Below the pieces are notes generated by a model. The model worked only from the letters and a program-made list of their open reading frames with translations, searched no databases and was not told the origin of the DNA. Below are positions 27,522 to 37,409 of a stretch of DNA of 50,990 nucleotides, one piece after another; positions within the stretch are counted from its first letter, which is position 1; the number at the start of each line of letters is the position of its first letter. The DNA lies in assembly GCF_018131005.1 (NCBI RefSeq), contig NZ_JAFCJK010000020.1, positions 1-50,990 on the forward strand, given 5' to 3'. The position numbers were made by a program, and so were the translations under genes. Origin of the DNA: Bradyrhizobium lablabi (GTDB lineage Bacteria > Pseudomonadota > Alphaproteobacteria > Rhizobiales > Xanthobacteraceae).

Positions 27522-29966
27522 TCAGTTCTTGGGCTGCCTGGCCGGCTCCGATTCCAGCTTGAACGTTAACTTGCCAATTTTGCCGGTGAACTTGAACGGC
27601 GGGTCGTACCGATACTCCAAAAGCGCCAGTCCGGTTCGTGTGTCCTGTCCGACGTCGAAGGTCTCGTCCTCCGGGAACGTGATCGGGGTGGAATTCTCCA
27701 TCGAATTTCTGGCAACTTCTTTGCCGTCGACGGACAAGACGCCGGTTCCTCCCTTCCCCAAACCTGGTTCAGCAGACTTAAAATCAAACACGATGGTGTG
27801 TTTGCCGGCTTCGAGCTCAGACCCCTCCCACATTGTCCGCTTGAGGTCGAGGAGGTTGTAGAGGAACACCACCTTGCCGCGGCCGACGCCGAACTCCCCC
27901 TTGCTCAGGAAAAGGCCGTAGCCGCCGAAACGTCCCCCCTCGGTGACGATCATACCCTCCGCGCCGCCTTCGGGAATCTCCACTTCCGCGGTGATGGTGT
28001 AAGACCTGTTCTTGATGTCAGGCGCGGCGCTGGGCGGCGTGCCGATCAGTTCACCCGAATAGGTGAACTCTGTTCGTCCTGCTGTGAGACTCGGCCGCGG
28101 CGTGTTCCAGCGCGCGAGCGTCGTGTTGTCGAGTGGCAAAACGTTGTACTTCTTCGCCTCGGCGTAAAAGACCTCCTGCATCTGCTTGAGCTTGTCAGGC
28201 ATCTTGGCGGCCAGGTCGTTGAACTGCGTAGGGTCCTCCTGAACGTTGTAGAGCTCCCAATTGTACCCGGTGATCACATCAGGCGGGGTCTTGGTGCTCA
28301 GCTCCCACGGAAGGGTCACCGGGGTCGTGGCCGCCACCCATCCATTCTGATAGATGGCGCGATTGCCGAGCATCTCGAAATACTGCGTCGTGTGTCGCGA
28401 GGGCGCCGCGGCGTTGGCGTTGTCCCACGTGTACGCCATGCTGACACCTTCGATCGGAATCTGCCTGATCCCGTTGATCGTGTCGGGTTGCGGAATGCCG
28501 GCCGCTTCGAGGATGGTCGGCACGATGTCAATGACGTGGTGGAATTGGCGGCGGATGCCACCGCGGTCGGTGATGTGGCCGGGCCATGACATCACCACGC
28601 CCTGGGCTGTTCCGCCGAAATGCGACGGCACCTGCTTCACCCACTTGAAAGGCGTGTCCATCGCCCATGCCCAACCTGCCGCGAAATGCGGGAACGTCCG
28701 CTCCGATCCCCAGAACGGGTACCACGGAAACTGGTCTTTCACTGGCACGGGAACGCCGTTGAAGGTGGTGAACTCGTTCGGCGTGCCATTGAGCATGCCT
28801 TCGGCACTCGCGCCGTTATCGCCCCCGATGTAAATGATCAGAGTATTGTCGAGTTCGCCGAGGTCTTCGACGGCCTGAATCACGCGTCCGATCTCGTGGT
28901 CGGCGTAGGCGAGATAGGCCCCGTAGACGTCCGCCTGCCTGATGAACAGCTTCTTTTCGTCCCAGCTCAGGGAGTCCCATTCGGGCAAGTCTTTCGGCCA
29001 GGGAGTGAGCCTGGCATTCTCGGGCATGATGCCCAGCCGCTTCTGATTGGCGAAGATTTTCTCACGCACCTTGTTCCAGCCCTCGTCGAACAGGTGCATG
29101 TCGCTGACCTTCTTGACCCACTCCGGCGTTGGATGATGCGGCGCATGAGTGGCACCCGGCACGTAATAGACGAGCCACGGCTTGCCCGGCGCGATTTCCT
29201 TCAACTGTTTCATGTACTGGATTGCCTCGTCGGCCATCGCCGTCTCGAGATTCCAGCCGGGATTGTTGAGGAAGGGATAGATGGCGGTGGTATTGCGGAA
29301 AAGGTTCGGTTGCCACTGGCTCGCATCGCCACCCACGAAGCCGTAGAAGTAGTCGAAGCCCATTCCGTTCGGCCATTGATCGAACGGCCCGGCCTGGCTC
29401 GCCTGGTAGAACGGCGTGTTGTGGTCCTTGCCGAACCACGAGGTCGCATAGCCGTTCGCCTTCAGGATGGTGCCGATCGTGCCCTTCTCGATCGGGATGA
29501 TGGAGTCGTATCCCGGAAATCCCGTTGCGATTTCGCCAACCACTCCGAAACCCACCGAGTGATGATTGCGTCCCGTGATGATCGCCGCTCGTGTCGGTGA
29601 GCAAAGCGACGTCGAATGGAAGTTGGTGTAGCGCAGTCCGGCCTGCGCGATGCGATCCATGGCCGGAGTGGGGATCACGCCGCCGAAAGTACCGGGTGCA
29701 CCGAAGCCCTGATCATCGGTCATGATCAGGAGCACATTCGGAGCACCTTTCGGAGGCACCACACGAGGCGCCCACCACGGCGTCGACTCGGAGGCTCTTT
29801 CCCTGATGACTCCGCCAAATTGGGGAGGCACCGGCGGTAGTTGTTTTCCGGTGATCGTCGTCGTGGCGCTCGACGAGCCTGGAGTGCCAGTGACCTGCTG
29901 GGCCATCGTCGAAAAGGCACCACAGGTAAACAATGCTGCACTTGCCAATAAGCGGAAAGTAAACAT
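27522..29966 (-). CDS. Exported arylsulfatase
   Basis: This 814-residue protein has a signal peptide (residues 1-22). The sulfatase core has TDDQGFG with metal-binding Asp84/85. The active-site motif is CSPTR with Cys122, which must become formylglycine. Downstream it has GGDNGASAEG and, near the C-terminus, a lectin-like beta-rich tail. Cys-type sulfatases hydrolyse sulfate esters, giving sulfur or carbon. The modifying enzyme (FGE) is not in the window. Transcription starts divergent from the AraC regulator, with a membrane protein after it. The regulator is a natural candidate to control it (inference). Confidence 0.93.
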   Translation of the reverse strand: MFTFRLLASAALFTCGAFSTMAQQVTGTPGSSSATTTITGKQLPPVPPQFGGVIRERASESTPWWAPRVVPPKGAPNVLLIMTDDQGFGAPGTFGGVIPTPAMDRIAQAGLRYTNFHSTSLCSPTRAAIITGRNHHSVGFGVVGEIATGFPGYDSIIPIEKGTIGTILKANGYATSWFGKDHNTPFYQASQAGPFDQWPNGMGFDYFYGFVGGDASQWQPNLFRNTTAIYPFLNNPGWNLETAMADEAIQYMKQLKEIAPGKPWLVYYVPGATHAPHHPTPEWVKKVSDMHLFDEGWNKVREKIFANQKRLGIMPENARLTPWPKDLPEWDSLSWDEKKLFIRQADVYGAYLAYADHEIGRVIQAVEDLGELDNTLIIYIGGDNGASAEGMLNGTPNEFTTFNGVPVPVKDQFPWYPFWGSERTFPHFAAGWAWAMDTPFKWVKQVPSHFGGTAQGVVMSWPGHITDRGGIRRQFHHVIDIVPTILEAAGIPQPDTINGIRQIPIEGVSMAYTWDNANAAAPSRHTTQYFEMLGNRAIYQNGWVAATTPVTLPWELSTKTPPDVITGYNWELYNVQEDPTQFNDLAAKMPDKLKQMQEVFYAEAKKYNVLPLDNTTLARWNTPRPSLTAGRTEFTYSGELIGTPPSAAPDIKNRSYTITAEVEIPEGGAEGMIVTEGGRFGGYGLFLSKGEFGVGRGKVVFLYNLLDLKRTMWEGSELEAGKHTIVFDFKSAEPGLGKGGTGVLSVDGKEVARNSMENSTPITFPEDETFDVGQDTRTGLALLEYRYDPPFKFTGKIGKLTFKLESEPARQPKN

Positions 29967-30142
29967 TCAAGTAACCTCCCCTGGCCTGACCGATAATGTT
30001 TTTCGCTGCTCAGAGTGCGGCCTATCAGGCCGCTATATTATCGAGCCGCGTGACGCCCGTATTGACTTTGGCGCGCAAAATTTGACTAAATAGGAATCTC
30101 GTCGTGCACGCGGCCCCGTAGCTTGAACGGAGGTCAACGGCC

Positions 30143-31177
30143 TTGGATGCTCCCACTCAGCCCGCCGTGAGCGAAGCTACCGCGAAGATCCGGAATGTCG
30201 CGGCTATCCCTCTGGTTCTGCGCGAGCTTGGCGCGGATGTTGAGGCAGTTCTGCGACAAGCTGGCCTCGACCCACTGATCTTCTCCAACTCAGAGAACGT
30301 CATGCCCTATGCCGCACTCGGGCGGCTGCTGAACAAATGCGTTCAGGTCACGGGCTGTGAAAGCTTTGGGCTCCGTGTAGGGGCCAAAACAATGGCAAGC
30401 GCCATCGGCCTTACCGGACTCGTCTCGCTGCATTCTTCAACCGTGCGCGAGGCTCTGCGAGTTATCAATGACACACTGAAGACAAGCGAGACCGGTGGCG
30501 CAACCTTTCTCGATGTTCACGGAGGACAGGCTTCTTTTGGCTATGCCGTCACAGCTCCCAACATCGAGGCGGTCGATCAAATCGAAGACGGCTCCGTCGC
30601 CATCGCCATCAACATCATGCGGCAGCTCTGCGGCCCGGCGTGGCGAGCCAATCGCGTTCGTCTCAGCCGCAACCGCCCTCGTGACAAAACGCCGTTCCTG
30701 CAATTCTTCGAGACACAGGTCGACTTCAACGAGGCTTGCTCCTGTTTTGAGTTCGATGCTGCAACTCTCGAGCAGCCGGTGCAAGGACGCCGGCCGGAGT
30801 ATGAGGATGTTCTCGCCCCTCTTCTCGAACTGGCCGCCGCGAACACGAGCAAGGATTTTCTCTCGACGGTCAAGCTCGTCATTCGCAGCCAGATCGGGAC
30901 TGGAAATGTTTCGCGCGATAGTGTCTGTCTCACCATGGGCATAGGTCCGCGGACGCTTGCCAAGCGCCTGGAGAGTTACGGGTTGAGCTACTCGAGCCTC
31001 ACCGAGGAGATCAGGTTCGAGACCGCGCAGAGTCTGCTGAAAAAAGAGATTCCCATTGCCGACATCGCAACCCAGCTCGGCTTCGCCGATCAAAGTGCGT
31101 TCTCGCGCGCTTTCAGAACGTGGTCAGGCTCAGCGCCCGCACGGTGGCGCGCGGCGCGGCGCGATGAGAACCATTGA
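30143..31177 (+). CDS. AraC-family regulator
   Basis: This 344-residue protein has the N-terminal AraC arabinose-binding-like domain (VLRQAGLDPLIFSN onwards), with a pre-HTH region. The C-terminal double helix-turn-helix contains SLLKKEIPIADIATQLGF and SAFSRAFRTWSGSAPARWR. The TTG at 30143 follows GGAGG by 9 nt and matches the protein beginning. It is transcribed divergently from the arylsulfatase, with 176 bp between them, so it probably regulates that operon. The ligand is unknown. Confidence 0.9.
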   Translation: MDAPTQPAVSEATAKIRNVAAIPLVLRELGADVEAVLRQAGLDPLIFSNSENVMPYAALGRLLNKCVQVTGCESFGLRVGAKTMASAIGLTGLVSLHSSTVREALRVINDTLKTSETGGATFLDVHGGQASFGYAVTAPNIEAVDQIEDGSVAIAINIMRQLCGPAWRANRVRLSRNRPRDKTPFLQFFETQVDFNEACSCFEFDAATLEQPVQGRRPEYEDVLAPLLELAAANTSKDFLSTVKLVIRSQIGTGNVSRDSVCLTMGIGPRTLAKRLESYGLSYSSLTEEIRFETAQSLLKKEIPIADIATQLGFADQSAFSRAFRTWSGSAPARWRAARRDENH

Positions 31178-31242
31178 GCCCGATATCGAACCGGGCGGGC
31201 CGCCGATGCGCTCCGCTCGAGGACGCGCGACGTAGCGCACTC

Positions 31243-31776
31243 TCACAGTGAGCCGGACTGACCGATCCTGGCGCCCACATACGCCTCAGCCTGTTGGAGC
31301 AGGAGGTCGAGTGAGCTAACGGCCGTGTCGAGCACCAGATGCTCTCGATCCCACGGTTCATAGTCCCGGTTCACTACCTCGTGCCACGTTGGCAGCTTGA
31401 GGCCCCTGATGTCTGAAGTCCGCGTTTCCACTCGTTGCCGATGCAATACCACGTCGCTGCAAATCACCTCGATCTCAACGACGCTTGCCGACTTCTGCAA
31501 GGCGGTCTCTCGCCATCCGACTCGGCTTGCAAGGACTGGATTTACACAGTCTGCGACGACGATACGTCCAAGCTCGAGATTTTCAGCGGCCAGTGCGTTG
31601 GCTACGACGTAGCCCATCGCGCCGACCGCGTGGCCTGCTACCCGTAACGCCTGCTCAATGGCGTCGATACGAAGATACGTGGCCCCCAGACGTCTTATGA
31701 GCTCGCGAGAAATTGTCGTTTTCCCGGTGCCAGGGAGACCGCCAAAGACAATCAGCGCTGGCGCATGGCCTATCAT
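31243..31776 (-). CDS. P-loop kinase-like ATPase
   Basis: This 177-residue protein has Walker A GLPGTGKT (residues 13-20). RIDAIEQALR and VADCVNPVL are in the positions of a substrate-binding lid and Walker B, as in gluconate kinase or zeta-toxin-like small-molecule kinases. It likely phosphorylates a small substrate in the cytosol. It converges on the AraC gene (66-bp gap). The substrate is not evident. Confidence 0.82.
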   Translation of the reverse strand: MIGHAPALIVFGGLPGTGKTTISRELIRRLGATYLRIDAIEQALRVAGHAVGAMGYVVANALAAENLELGRIVVADCVNPVLASRVGWRETALQKSASVVEIEVICSDVVLHRQRVETRTSDIRGLKLPTWHEVVNRDYEPWDREHLVLDTAVSSLDLLLQQAEAYVGARIGQSGSL

Positions 31777-32179
31777 GCCGCATCATCCGTCAGTATTCGG
31801 AAGTCCACAATGAGTCGTTCGCGACTGTACCGGACACAAACGCTTCTACGATTTTCGTTATGCCAGCGAAGCGGAAGCCAATCATCCGCGATTACCCGCG
31901 CGCTTCGTCTCCAGAATCGTAGTGCCGCCGATACGAATCAGGACCGGGATTCTATCCTGAAGCTGTAGCCGTGCTTTCCGAGCAGCGCCAAAAGATCGGG
32001 TCCGTCGATCAAGCCGTCTCGCGGCGCGCCCGTTTGATTTGGGTCCCCTTTCGGGCGGACCTGCGGTTCTACGCGGGCGGGCCATCCCGATTTCACACTA
32101 TTTGCCCTTAAAGACCCAGCCGCCGCCGAGGTTCACAGGGCCGCGTGGTCGACACAGGGAACGAGGGGATACACCGGAG
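31777..32179. other. Intergenic region, possible gene remnant
   Basis: No convincing gene lies in these 403 bp. On the minus strand a frame of about 43 codons without a start (stop near 31947) ends LIDGPDLLALLGKHGYSFRI, which looks like the tail of a lost protein. Its family is not recognised. Confidence 0.35.
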
Positions 32180-33952
32180 TCATTCGGGCAACCCGGCCTT
32201 CCGAAGACCCTCAATATACAGCTTTGCGTTTGATTGTCCGCCCCGGGCGATTAAGGCCGATATTTGAAAGGCGGGATCGATCTCAAGCAGACGCGCCGCC
32301 GCGTCGTGTGCCTCAGCGTCACGTCCGAGATGGGCGTAGGCGGACGCGAGGCAGAGGTAGGTTGTCCGAAAGGAGGGGATCTGACGTTGAGCTCTCTTCC
32401 CTACGACGACGGCCTCGTCAAAGCGGCGAAGCTCAATAAGGGCTATCCCAATGCCATGAAGCGTCATGTGTAGTCGCGGGTCTACCGGGCTCATGCGAAT
32501 GGCACGTTCATAGCTCCGGATCGCTTCCTCCGGCAGCCCCGCAATTCTATAGACATGGCCTCTGCCGGTCCATGCGAGCCATGAGTTTGGGTTGAGCGCG
32601 ACCGCCCGGTCAGTCATTTCGATCTCGGCTTCACTATCGCCGATCATGTACGCCGAAATTACGGAAGCCCTTGCTAACACGTCTGGATCACTATCATCGA
32701 TGCTCAATGCCAAACGAACGAGCCGAACTGCTTCCTTGCGGTCGAACTGCGGATCGTTGCTATAGCCCCAAACGACGTTGAGCAGGTGGCAGATACCTGC
32801 CAGTGCCGCAACAGCGCCGAACCGAGGGTCGAGCTCCAAGGCACGATGAGCCAGCCTTATCGCCTCGGCCAACCCTTCGCGGGTCGTTAGGTAGAACTGC
32901 TGCGTGGCTCGGAGATAAAAATCATAGCCGGTGAGGTTTTCTGGTCGTCGCCGCGTCGCCGTTTCAATTTCTGTTTGAAGCATCTTTGGCTCGATGGCTG
33001 AAACAACGGCGATGGTTACTTCGTCCTGAAGAGCGAAAACGTCGGTTAGGTCACGCTCAAACCTGTCCGCCCATATGTGTACCCCTGTAGTCGCATCGAT
33101 CAATTGCCCGGTGATGCGAACTTTCCCCGCCGCCTTGCGCACGGACCCCTCAAGGACATAGCGGATGCCAAGCCGACGCCCGACCTCCTTTATATCGACG
33201 GCTTTGCCCTTGAACGTAAAGCTCGAATTGCGAGCGATGACGAACAACCATTTGAACCGCGAAAGCGCGGTGATGATTTCCTCAACCATTCCGTCCGCGA
33301 AGTATTCCTGCTCGGGATCGCCGGACAGGTTCTGGAATGGCAGAACCGCAATAGAGGGCTTGTCGGGTAGCGGAGGTGGGCTCTCAGTCTGACCAACACG
33401 CTCAGCGGCCCGTTGGGTTTCACTCGGCCCACCCACCTGATAGGCCCTGATTGGCTCTTGGATGTTCTTCACCTGCTGAGCACCAAGGTCTACGAAAGCC
33501 ATCGGCAGGACCTTGCGTACCTGATCGTACGTCGCCCCGGAGATACACACGCCACCCGGCTTCGCAACGGACTGCAGACGCGCGGCAATGTTCACGCCGT
33601 CGCCGAAGAGGTCCCCAGCGCGAACCATCACATCTCCAATGTGTACACCGATGCGGAAGCTAATGCGGCGCTCGGGTGCGAGACTGGAGTTCGCTTCGGC
33701 CAAAGCGGTCTGCGCCTCCACCGCGCACTGCACGGCCTCCACGGCGCTTCCGAACTCCGCAAGGACACTGTCGCCCGCCGTGTTCGCTATGCGGCCCCTG
33801 TGCTCTTCAATGAACTTGTCGAGGATCGCGCGCCGTTCAGTCAGCCCCTTGAGCGTGCCGACCTCGTCAGCGCCCATGAGGCGGCTGTAGCCTTCCACAT
33901 CCGCTGCGAAGACTGCGAGGAGCTTCCGGCTGACTGTCATAGGGTCTGACAT
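32180..33952 (-). CDS. Class III adenylate/guanylate cyclase with TolB-like and TPR parts (copy 2)
   Basis: This 590-residue protein has an N-terminal class III nucleotide cyclase domain. Metal Asp residues are D18 (FAADVEGYSRLM) and D61 (TAGDSVLAEF). GDGVNIAARL carries the transition-state Asn and Arg. A TolB-like segment follows (PSIAVLPFQNLSGDPEQEYF), and the C-terminal half consists of TPR-like repeats. This architecture is common in rhizobia and links cyclic-nucleotide synthesis to a scaffold. It starts 14 nt after its paralog at 33967-35739 and forms an operon with it. Cytosolic; no membrane helix. The nucleotide product is not certain. Confidence 0.92.
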   Translation of the reverse strand: MSDPMTVSRKLLAVFAADVEGYSRLMGADEVGTLKGLTERRAILDKFIEEHRGRIANTAGDSVLAEFGSAVEAVQCAVEAQTALAEANSSLAPERRISFRIGVHIGDVMVRAGDLFGDGVNIAARLQSVAKPGGVCISGATYDQVRKVLPMAFVDLGAQQVKNIQEPIRAYQVGGPSETQRAAERVGQTESPPPLPDKPSIAVLPFQNLSGDPEQEYFADGMVEEIITALSRFKWLFVIARNSSFTFKGKAVDIKEVGRRLGIRYVLEGSVRKAAGKVRITGQLIDATTGVHIWADRFERDLTDVFALQDEVTIAVVSAIEPKMLQTEIETATRRRPENLTGYDFYLRATQQFYLTTREGLAEAIRLAHRALELDPRFGAVAALAGICHLLNVVWGYSNDPQFDRKEAVRLVRLALSIDDSDPDVLARASVISAYMIGDSEAEIEMTDRAVALNPNSWLAWTGRGHVYRIAGLPEEAIRSYERAIRMSPVDPRLHMTLHGIGIALIELRRFDEAVVVGKRAQRQIPSFRTTYLCLASAYAHLGRDAEAHDAAARLLEIDPAFQISALIARGGQSNAKLYIEGLRKAGLPE

Positions 33953-33966
33953 GCGTGCCCTGATCC

Positions 33967-35739
33967 CTACCCTTCGGGTACTCCGGCCATGCGCATGCCC
34001 TGATAGGCCCGCTCGCGTGCGGCAAGGAAAGCCGGGTTGTCGCTCGGTGCACCGGCGCGAAAGCGGCGAACCGTGAAGCTTGGATCAAGCGCAAGTCCGG
34101 CTTGCACAACGGCGCGCGCCTCGTCTAGCGAGCCGAGCCACGCCAAAGTAGCTCCGAAGAGGAAATGAGCGATAGCAAAATTGCGGTTGGCCTCGATGCC
34201 CTTACGGAACCAGCCGACCGCTTCGGCATCTGCGCTGAACCAAAACTTCGACTGACCAACCCACATCATCCAGCGGAAGGCGAAGGTATCGCGCGGGGAA
34301 AGGCGAAGCGCCTCGCGGATATGTGCCTCGGTCTCCTGGCCGCGTCCCATGTAAAGCTTGGCAACACCAATCCAGGCATGCGCATTGGCCAGATTTCGGT
34401 CCAGCGCCAATGCTCGCTCGCATTCATAGATCCCTTGAGTAGCGCGATTTGTGAAGATTTGGACAGCGCCCAGATACATGTGAGCCAATGGGTGCTCGGG
34501 GGCTGTGGACAGTGCCTTGATCAGGCTGCCTTCAGCAGCGGCCAGCCGCGCGGCCCGGTCATCGCCAACAAAAGTGGCACCTTGGTTTAAGGTAGCGCCT
34601 GCCGCGCCGACCAACGCCTCAATATTCCCGGGATCAAGCGCCACGGCACGTTCGAAAAAGTTCTGCGCTTTGGCCATGTATTCGTTGGTTAACCCCCTGT
34701 GTATGCAAGCCATGCCGCGGAAGTACAAGTCCATTGCATCGGGGTGCAGCGAACGCTCTGCTCGCCGGGCTTCGGCCGCAACGAGCTGCGTGTTCAGCGT
34801 ATTGGCAAGCCTCGATACGATTTCGTCCTGCATCTCGAATAGATCAGCGACGGGCTTATCGAACCGTTCGGCCCAAAGGTGATTGCCGGTCTCGGCGTCG
34901 ATCAACTGCACATTCACGCGAAGGCGGTTGCCGCCGCGTTGCAAAGAGCCTTCCAGCACATAGCGGACGTTCAGCTCACGTCCCAGCTTCTTTACGTCCA
35001 CGGGCTTGCCCTTGAACGTGAGCGCCGTGTTATGAGCGATGACGAACGAGCCGCTGATACGCGACAAGTCCGTGGTCAGGCTCTCGGTCACACCATCCAC
35101 GAAGTAGTCTTGCTCGGGATCGCCACCGATGTTTGCGAACGGCAGCACCACGATCGAAAGACGCGGGGAGGAGGTTGACAGCGGGACAGCCCGATCTGCG
35201 TTTGCGTTGCCGCCGACCGCATAGGCGCGGATCGGTCGAGCGATGTTCTTTAGGAGTTGCTCGCCAAGGTCGGTGAAATCGACGGGGACCTTGTCGCGAA
35301 CCTGTTCATAAGCGGATGACGAGATACAGATGCCCCCGGGCTCAGCCATCCCCTCAAGCCTCGCTGCGACATTGACGCCATCTCCCAGAATGTCGTCACC
35401 CTCGATTAGTATGTCGCCGAGGTTGATCCCGATCCGAAACAGCATGCGCCGTGTCTCGGGAACACCGTTGTTTCGCTTGGCCATCACCGCTTGCACAGCG
35501 ACGGCGCACTCGACCGCATCGACCACCGAAGGAAACTCAAGCAGCACACCGTCCCCCGTGCTCTTCACGAGGCGTCCCCCGTGTTTCGCCACGAGAGCAT
35601 CGGTAACCTTCCGGTGTTCACGGAGAGTACGGGCGGTGCCCACTTCGTCGAGGCCCATGAGCCGCGAGTAGCCGGCCACGTCAGTGGCGACTATGGCCGC
35701 CAACCGGCGTCCGACCCGTGCTGGCTGCTTTTGCTTCAT
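33967..35739 (-). CDS. Class III adenylate/guanylate cyclase with TolB-like and TPR parts (copy 1)
   Basis: This 590-residue paralog of the next gene has the same three-part design. The cyclase has metal Asp residues D20 (ATDVAGYSRLM) and D63 (STGDGVLLEF) and GDGVNVAARLE. The TolB-like part is LSIVVLPFANIGGDPEQDYF, and TPR-like repeats follow to the end. It is the promoter-proximal gene of the pair. The ATG at 35739 or a TTG two codons earlier (35745) could be the start. Both active-site Asp residues are intact, so it should be active. The two copies may form a heterodimer, as class III cyclase sites lie at dimer interfaces (inference). Confidence 0.92.
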   Translation of the reverse strand: MKQKQPARVGRRLAAIVATDVAGYSRLMGLDEVGTARTLREHRKVTDALVAKHGGRLVKSTGDGVLLEFPSVVDAVECAVAVQAVMAKRNNGVPETRRMLFRIGINLGDILIEGDDILGDGVNVAARLEGMAEPGGICISSSAYEQVRDKVPVDFTDLGEQLLKNIARPIRAYAVGGNANADRAVPLSTSSPRLSIVVLPFANIGGDPEQDYFVDGVTESLTTDLSRISGSFVIAHNTALTFKGKPVDVKKLGRELNVRYVLEGSLQRGGNRLRVNVQLIDAETGNHLWAERFDKPVADLFEMQDEIVSRLANTLNTQLVAAEARRAERSLHPDAMDLYFRGMACIHRGLTNEYMAKAQNFFERAVALDPGNIEALVGAAGATLNQGATFVGDDRAARLAAAEGSLIKALSTAPEHPLAHMYLGAVQIFTNRATQGIYECERALALDRNLANAHAWIGVAKLYMGRGQETEAHIREALRLSPRDTFAFRWMMWVGQSKFWFSADAEAVGWFRKGIEANRNFAIAHFLFGATLAWLGSLDEARAVVQAGLALDPSFTVRRFRAGAPSDNPAFLAARERAYQGMRMAGVPEG

Positions 35740-36357
35740 GGCCAAGCTGCCCCAGCGACGCCATCCTTGCCCGGATGCCGCCTGCCGCCAGTCTGGGCTT
35801 AGGGGCGGCCCTCGTCAACAAATGGAAACCCATGGCATCCTGGGGTTCGGTGCCTGTCCTGCGTTGCCCCGTGGCTCATTAGCACCGCCCTTGCTCTACC
35901 CGGGAATGCACCGCGAGCACGTCCCAAATCATTCCAGCGCTGAGGCTGCCAATGCCAATCTCGTATCAACTTAAGACGCCCCGGAGAACAGCAGCAGCGT
36001 AGAGGCTTCAAATCGTGACACTGATCGGCGACCTCGCGGAGGGCGGACCTGCTCACTGCCGATATCGAACACGAGGAGACGCGCGCGGGAATGCGTGACG
36101 CGTCGGACGCGGCCTATCCGGTGCTGGCGCCGAGCCTGAGGATGCGAAGGAAGAATATTGAGGCGACCATTGCCACGCTGGAGAACCTTCAGGCGCACTC
36201 GATACGACAGAACGCGAGGTAGCATAGGTGATCATCGGGGAACACCGAGCGCCGGGGCGTTTCTCGTGCCGAGGCTCGACTTCCGCTATGCGACAGTAGC
36301 GACGACATTCATCATCGCACCGAAGCGACGCGATGGGCCACAAGCAGACATCGATGA
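35740..36357. other. Gene-poor region with a small ORF remnant
   Basis: No full gene is seen. A plus-strand frame at about 36010-36222 (first ATG at 36091) reads LLTADIEHEETRAGMRDAS and ends QAHSIRQNAR. It looks like the end of a small helical protein that has lost its start. Its family is not recognised. The rest shows nothing clear. Confidence 0.4.
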
Positions 36358-37324
36358 CTATTCGATTATCTCGTCGGCGCGGACAAGCAACGAGGGCGGT
36401 ACGGTGAGGCCGAGTGCCTTCGCAGTCTTCATGTTGATGACCAGCTCGAATTTGGTCGGCTGCTCAACTGGCAGGTCCGCAGGTTTGGTGCCTTTGAGAA
36501 TTTTATCGACGTAGCCGCCAGCATGGCGGAGCAGATCGGCTATGTCGGGGCCGTACACGATCAATTCGTCCCGGGCTGACCCACTGAATAGGTAGATCGC
36601 AGGCAGATGATGATTTGCCGCGAGCGCGGCAACGCGCGGGGCCTCTTGCAGTTAGGTTATCGCTGAAGACAATCATCGCATCGGCTTGCTGGGCGGCCGA
36701 CGCAAAGGCCACATCGAGTTCATCAGCCGTGGTTGCCTCGACTATCGGTAGAGCCACGCCCATGGTCCGGGCTGTGCGGGACAGTTCGTTGGCCAATACG
36801 AGCCTGTGCGACGGGTTGCCGGGATTGACCAAGAGCGCAACCTTCGAGGTGGCAGGCACTAGTTCCCGCAAGATTTCTATTCGCTTCGCGAGCCAATCTC
36901 CCGGCGCGTAGGTCGCAAGACCCGTTATGTTGCCGCCCGGGCGCGACAGGCTTTGGACGAGGCCGGTCGCCACGGGATCAAACACGGCCACGAATACAAT
37001 CGGGATAGTTGCCGTTGCCGATTTCAGGGCTAAGGCCACCTGCGGGCTCACGCCAACGAGCACATCGGGCTTGAGAGCGACAAGCTCGTTCGCTAGAGGC
37101 GGTATGCGCTCGGCTTGCCCCTCGGTCGACCGGTAATCAATGATGAGGTTCTTCCCTTCGATCCAGCCATGATCGCGCAAGCTGTCTAGCCACACCTTGT
37201 AACGTGGCAACTGTTTGAGCACAGGATCAAGATAGCCGATCCGGCGAGGCGGCCCTTCTGCCCGAGAAGTCCGTGACGAAACGAGCAGTGCCGCAGCACC
37301 CGCTATGAAATCCCGCCGTCGCAT
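36358..37324 (-). pseudogene. ABC transporter substrate-binding protein, frameshifted
   Basis: The frame opens at 37324 with MRRRDFIAGAAALLVSS (Tat/Sec-type signal). It reads as an ABC_sub_bind protein through DELDVAFASAAQQADAMIVF, then shifts frame near 36646. The missing part (APRVAALAANHHLPAIYLFS) resumes in the next frame and continues to IVYGPDIADLLRHAGGYVDK and the stop at 36358. An extra A in GCAAGAGGCC explains the change: removing it gives AEAPRV. Total length is 967 nt (322 codons plus one base), consistent with a single +1 shift. It could be a true pseudogene or a sequencing error. Confidence 0.82.
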
Positions 37325-37409
37325 GTGTCCCCCTTCCAAGGACCACGCCTCTGGGGGAGAGATTAGCACTTGTAGTGCGGTTGTGGGGTGCCTTGAAGAC
37401 CGGTTCGGG

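Noticed and set aside
31882..32085. Minus-strand 67-residue frame in the 31777-32179 gap
   Set aside because: Arg-rich composition typical of a shadow. A different frame in the same stretch looks more like a gene remnant, so neither is called as a gene.
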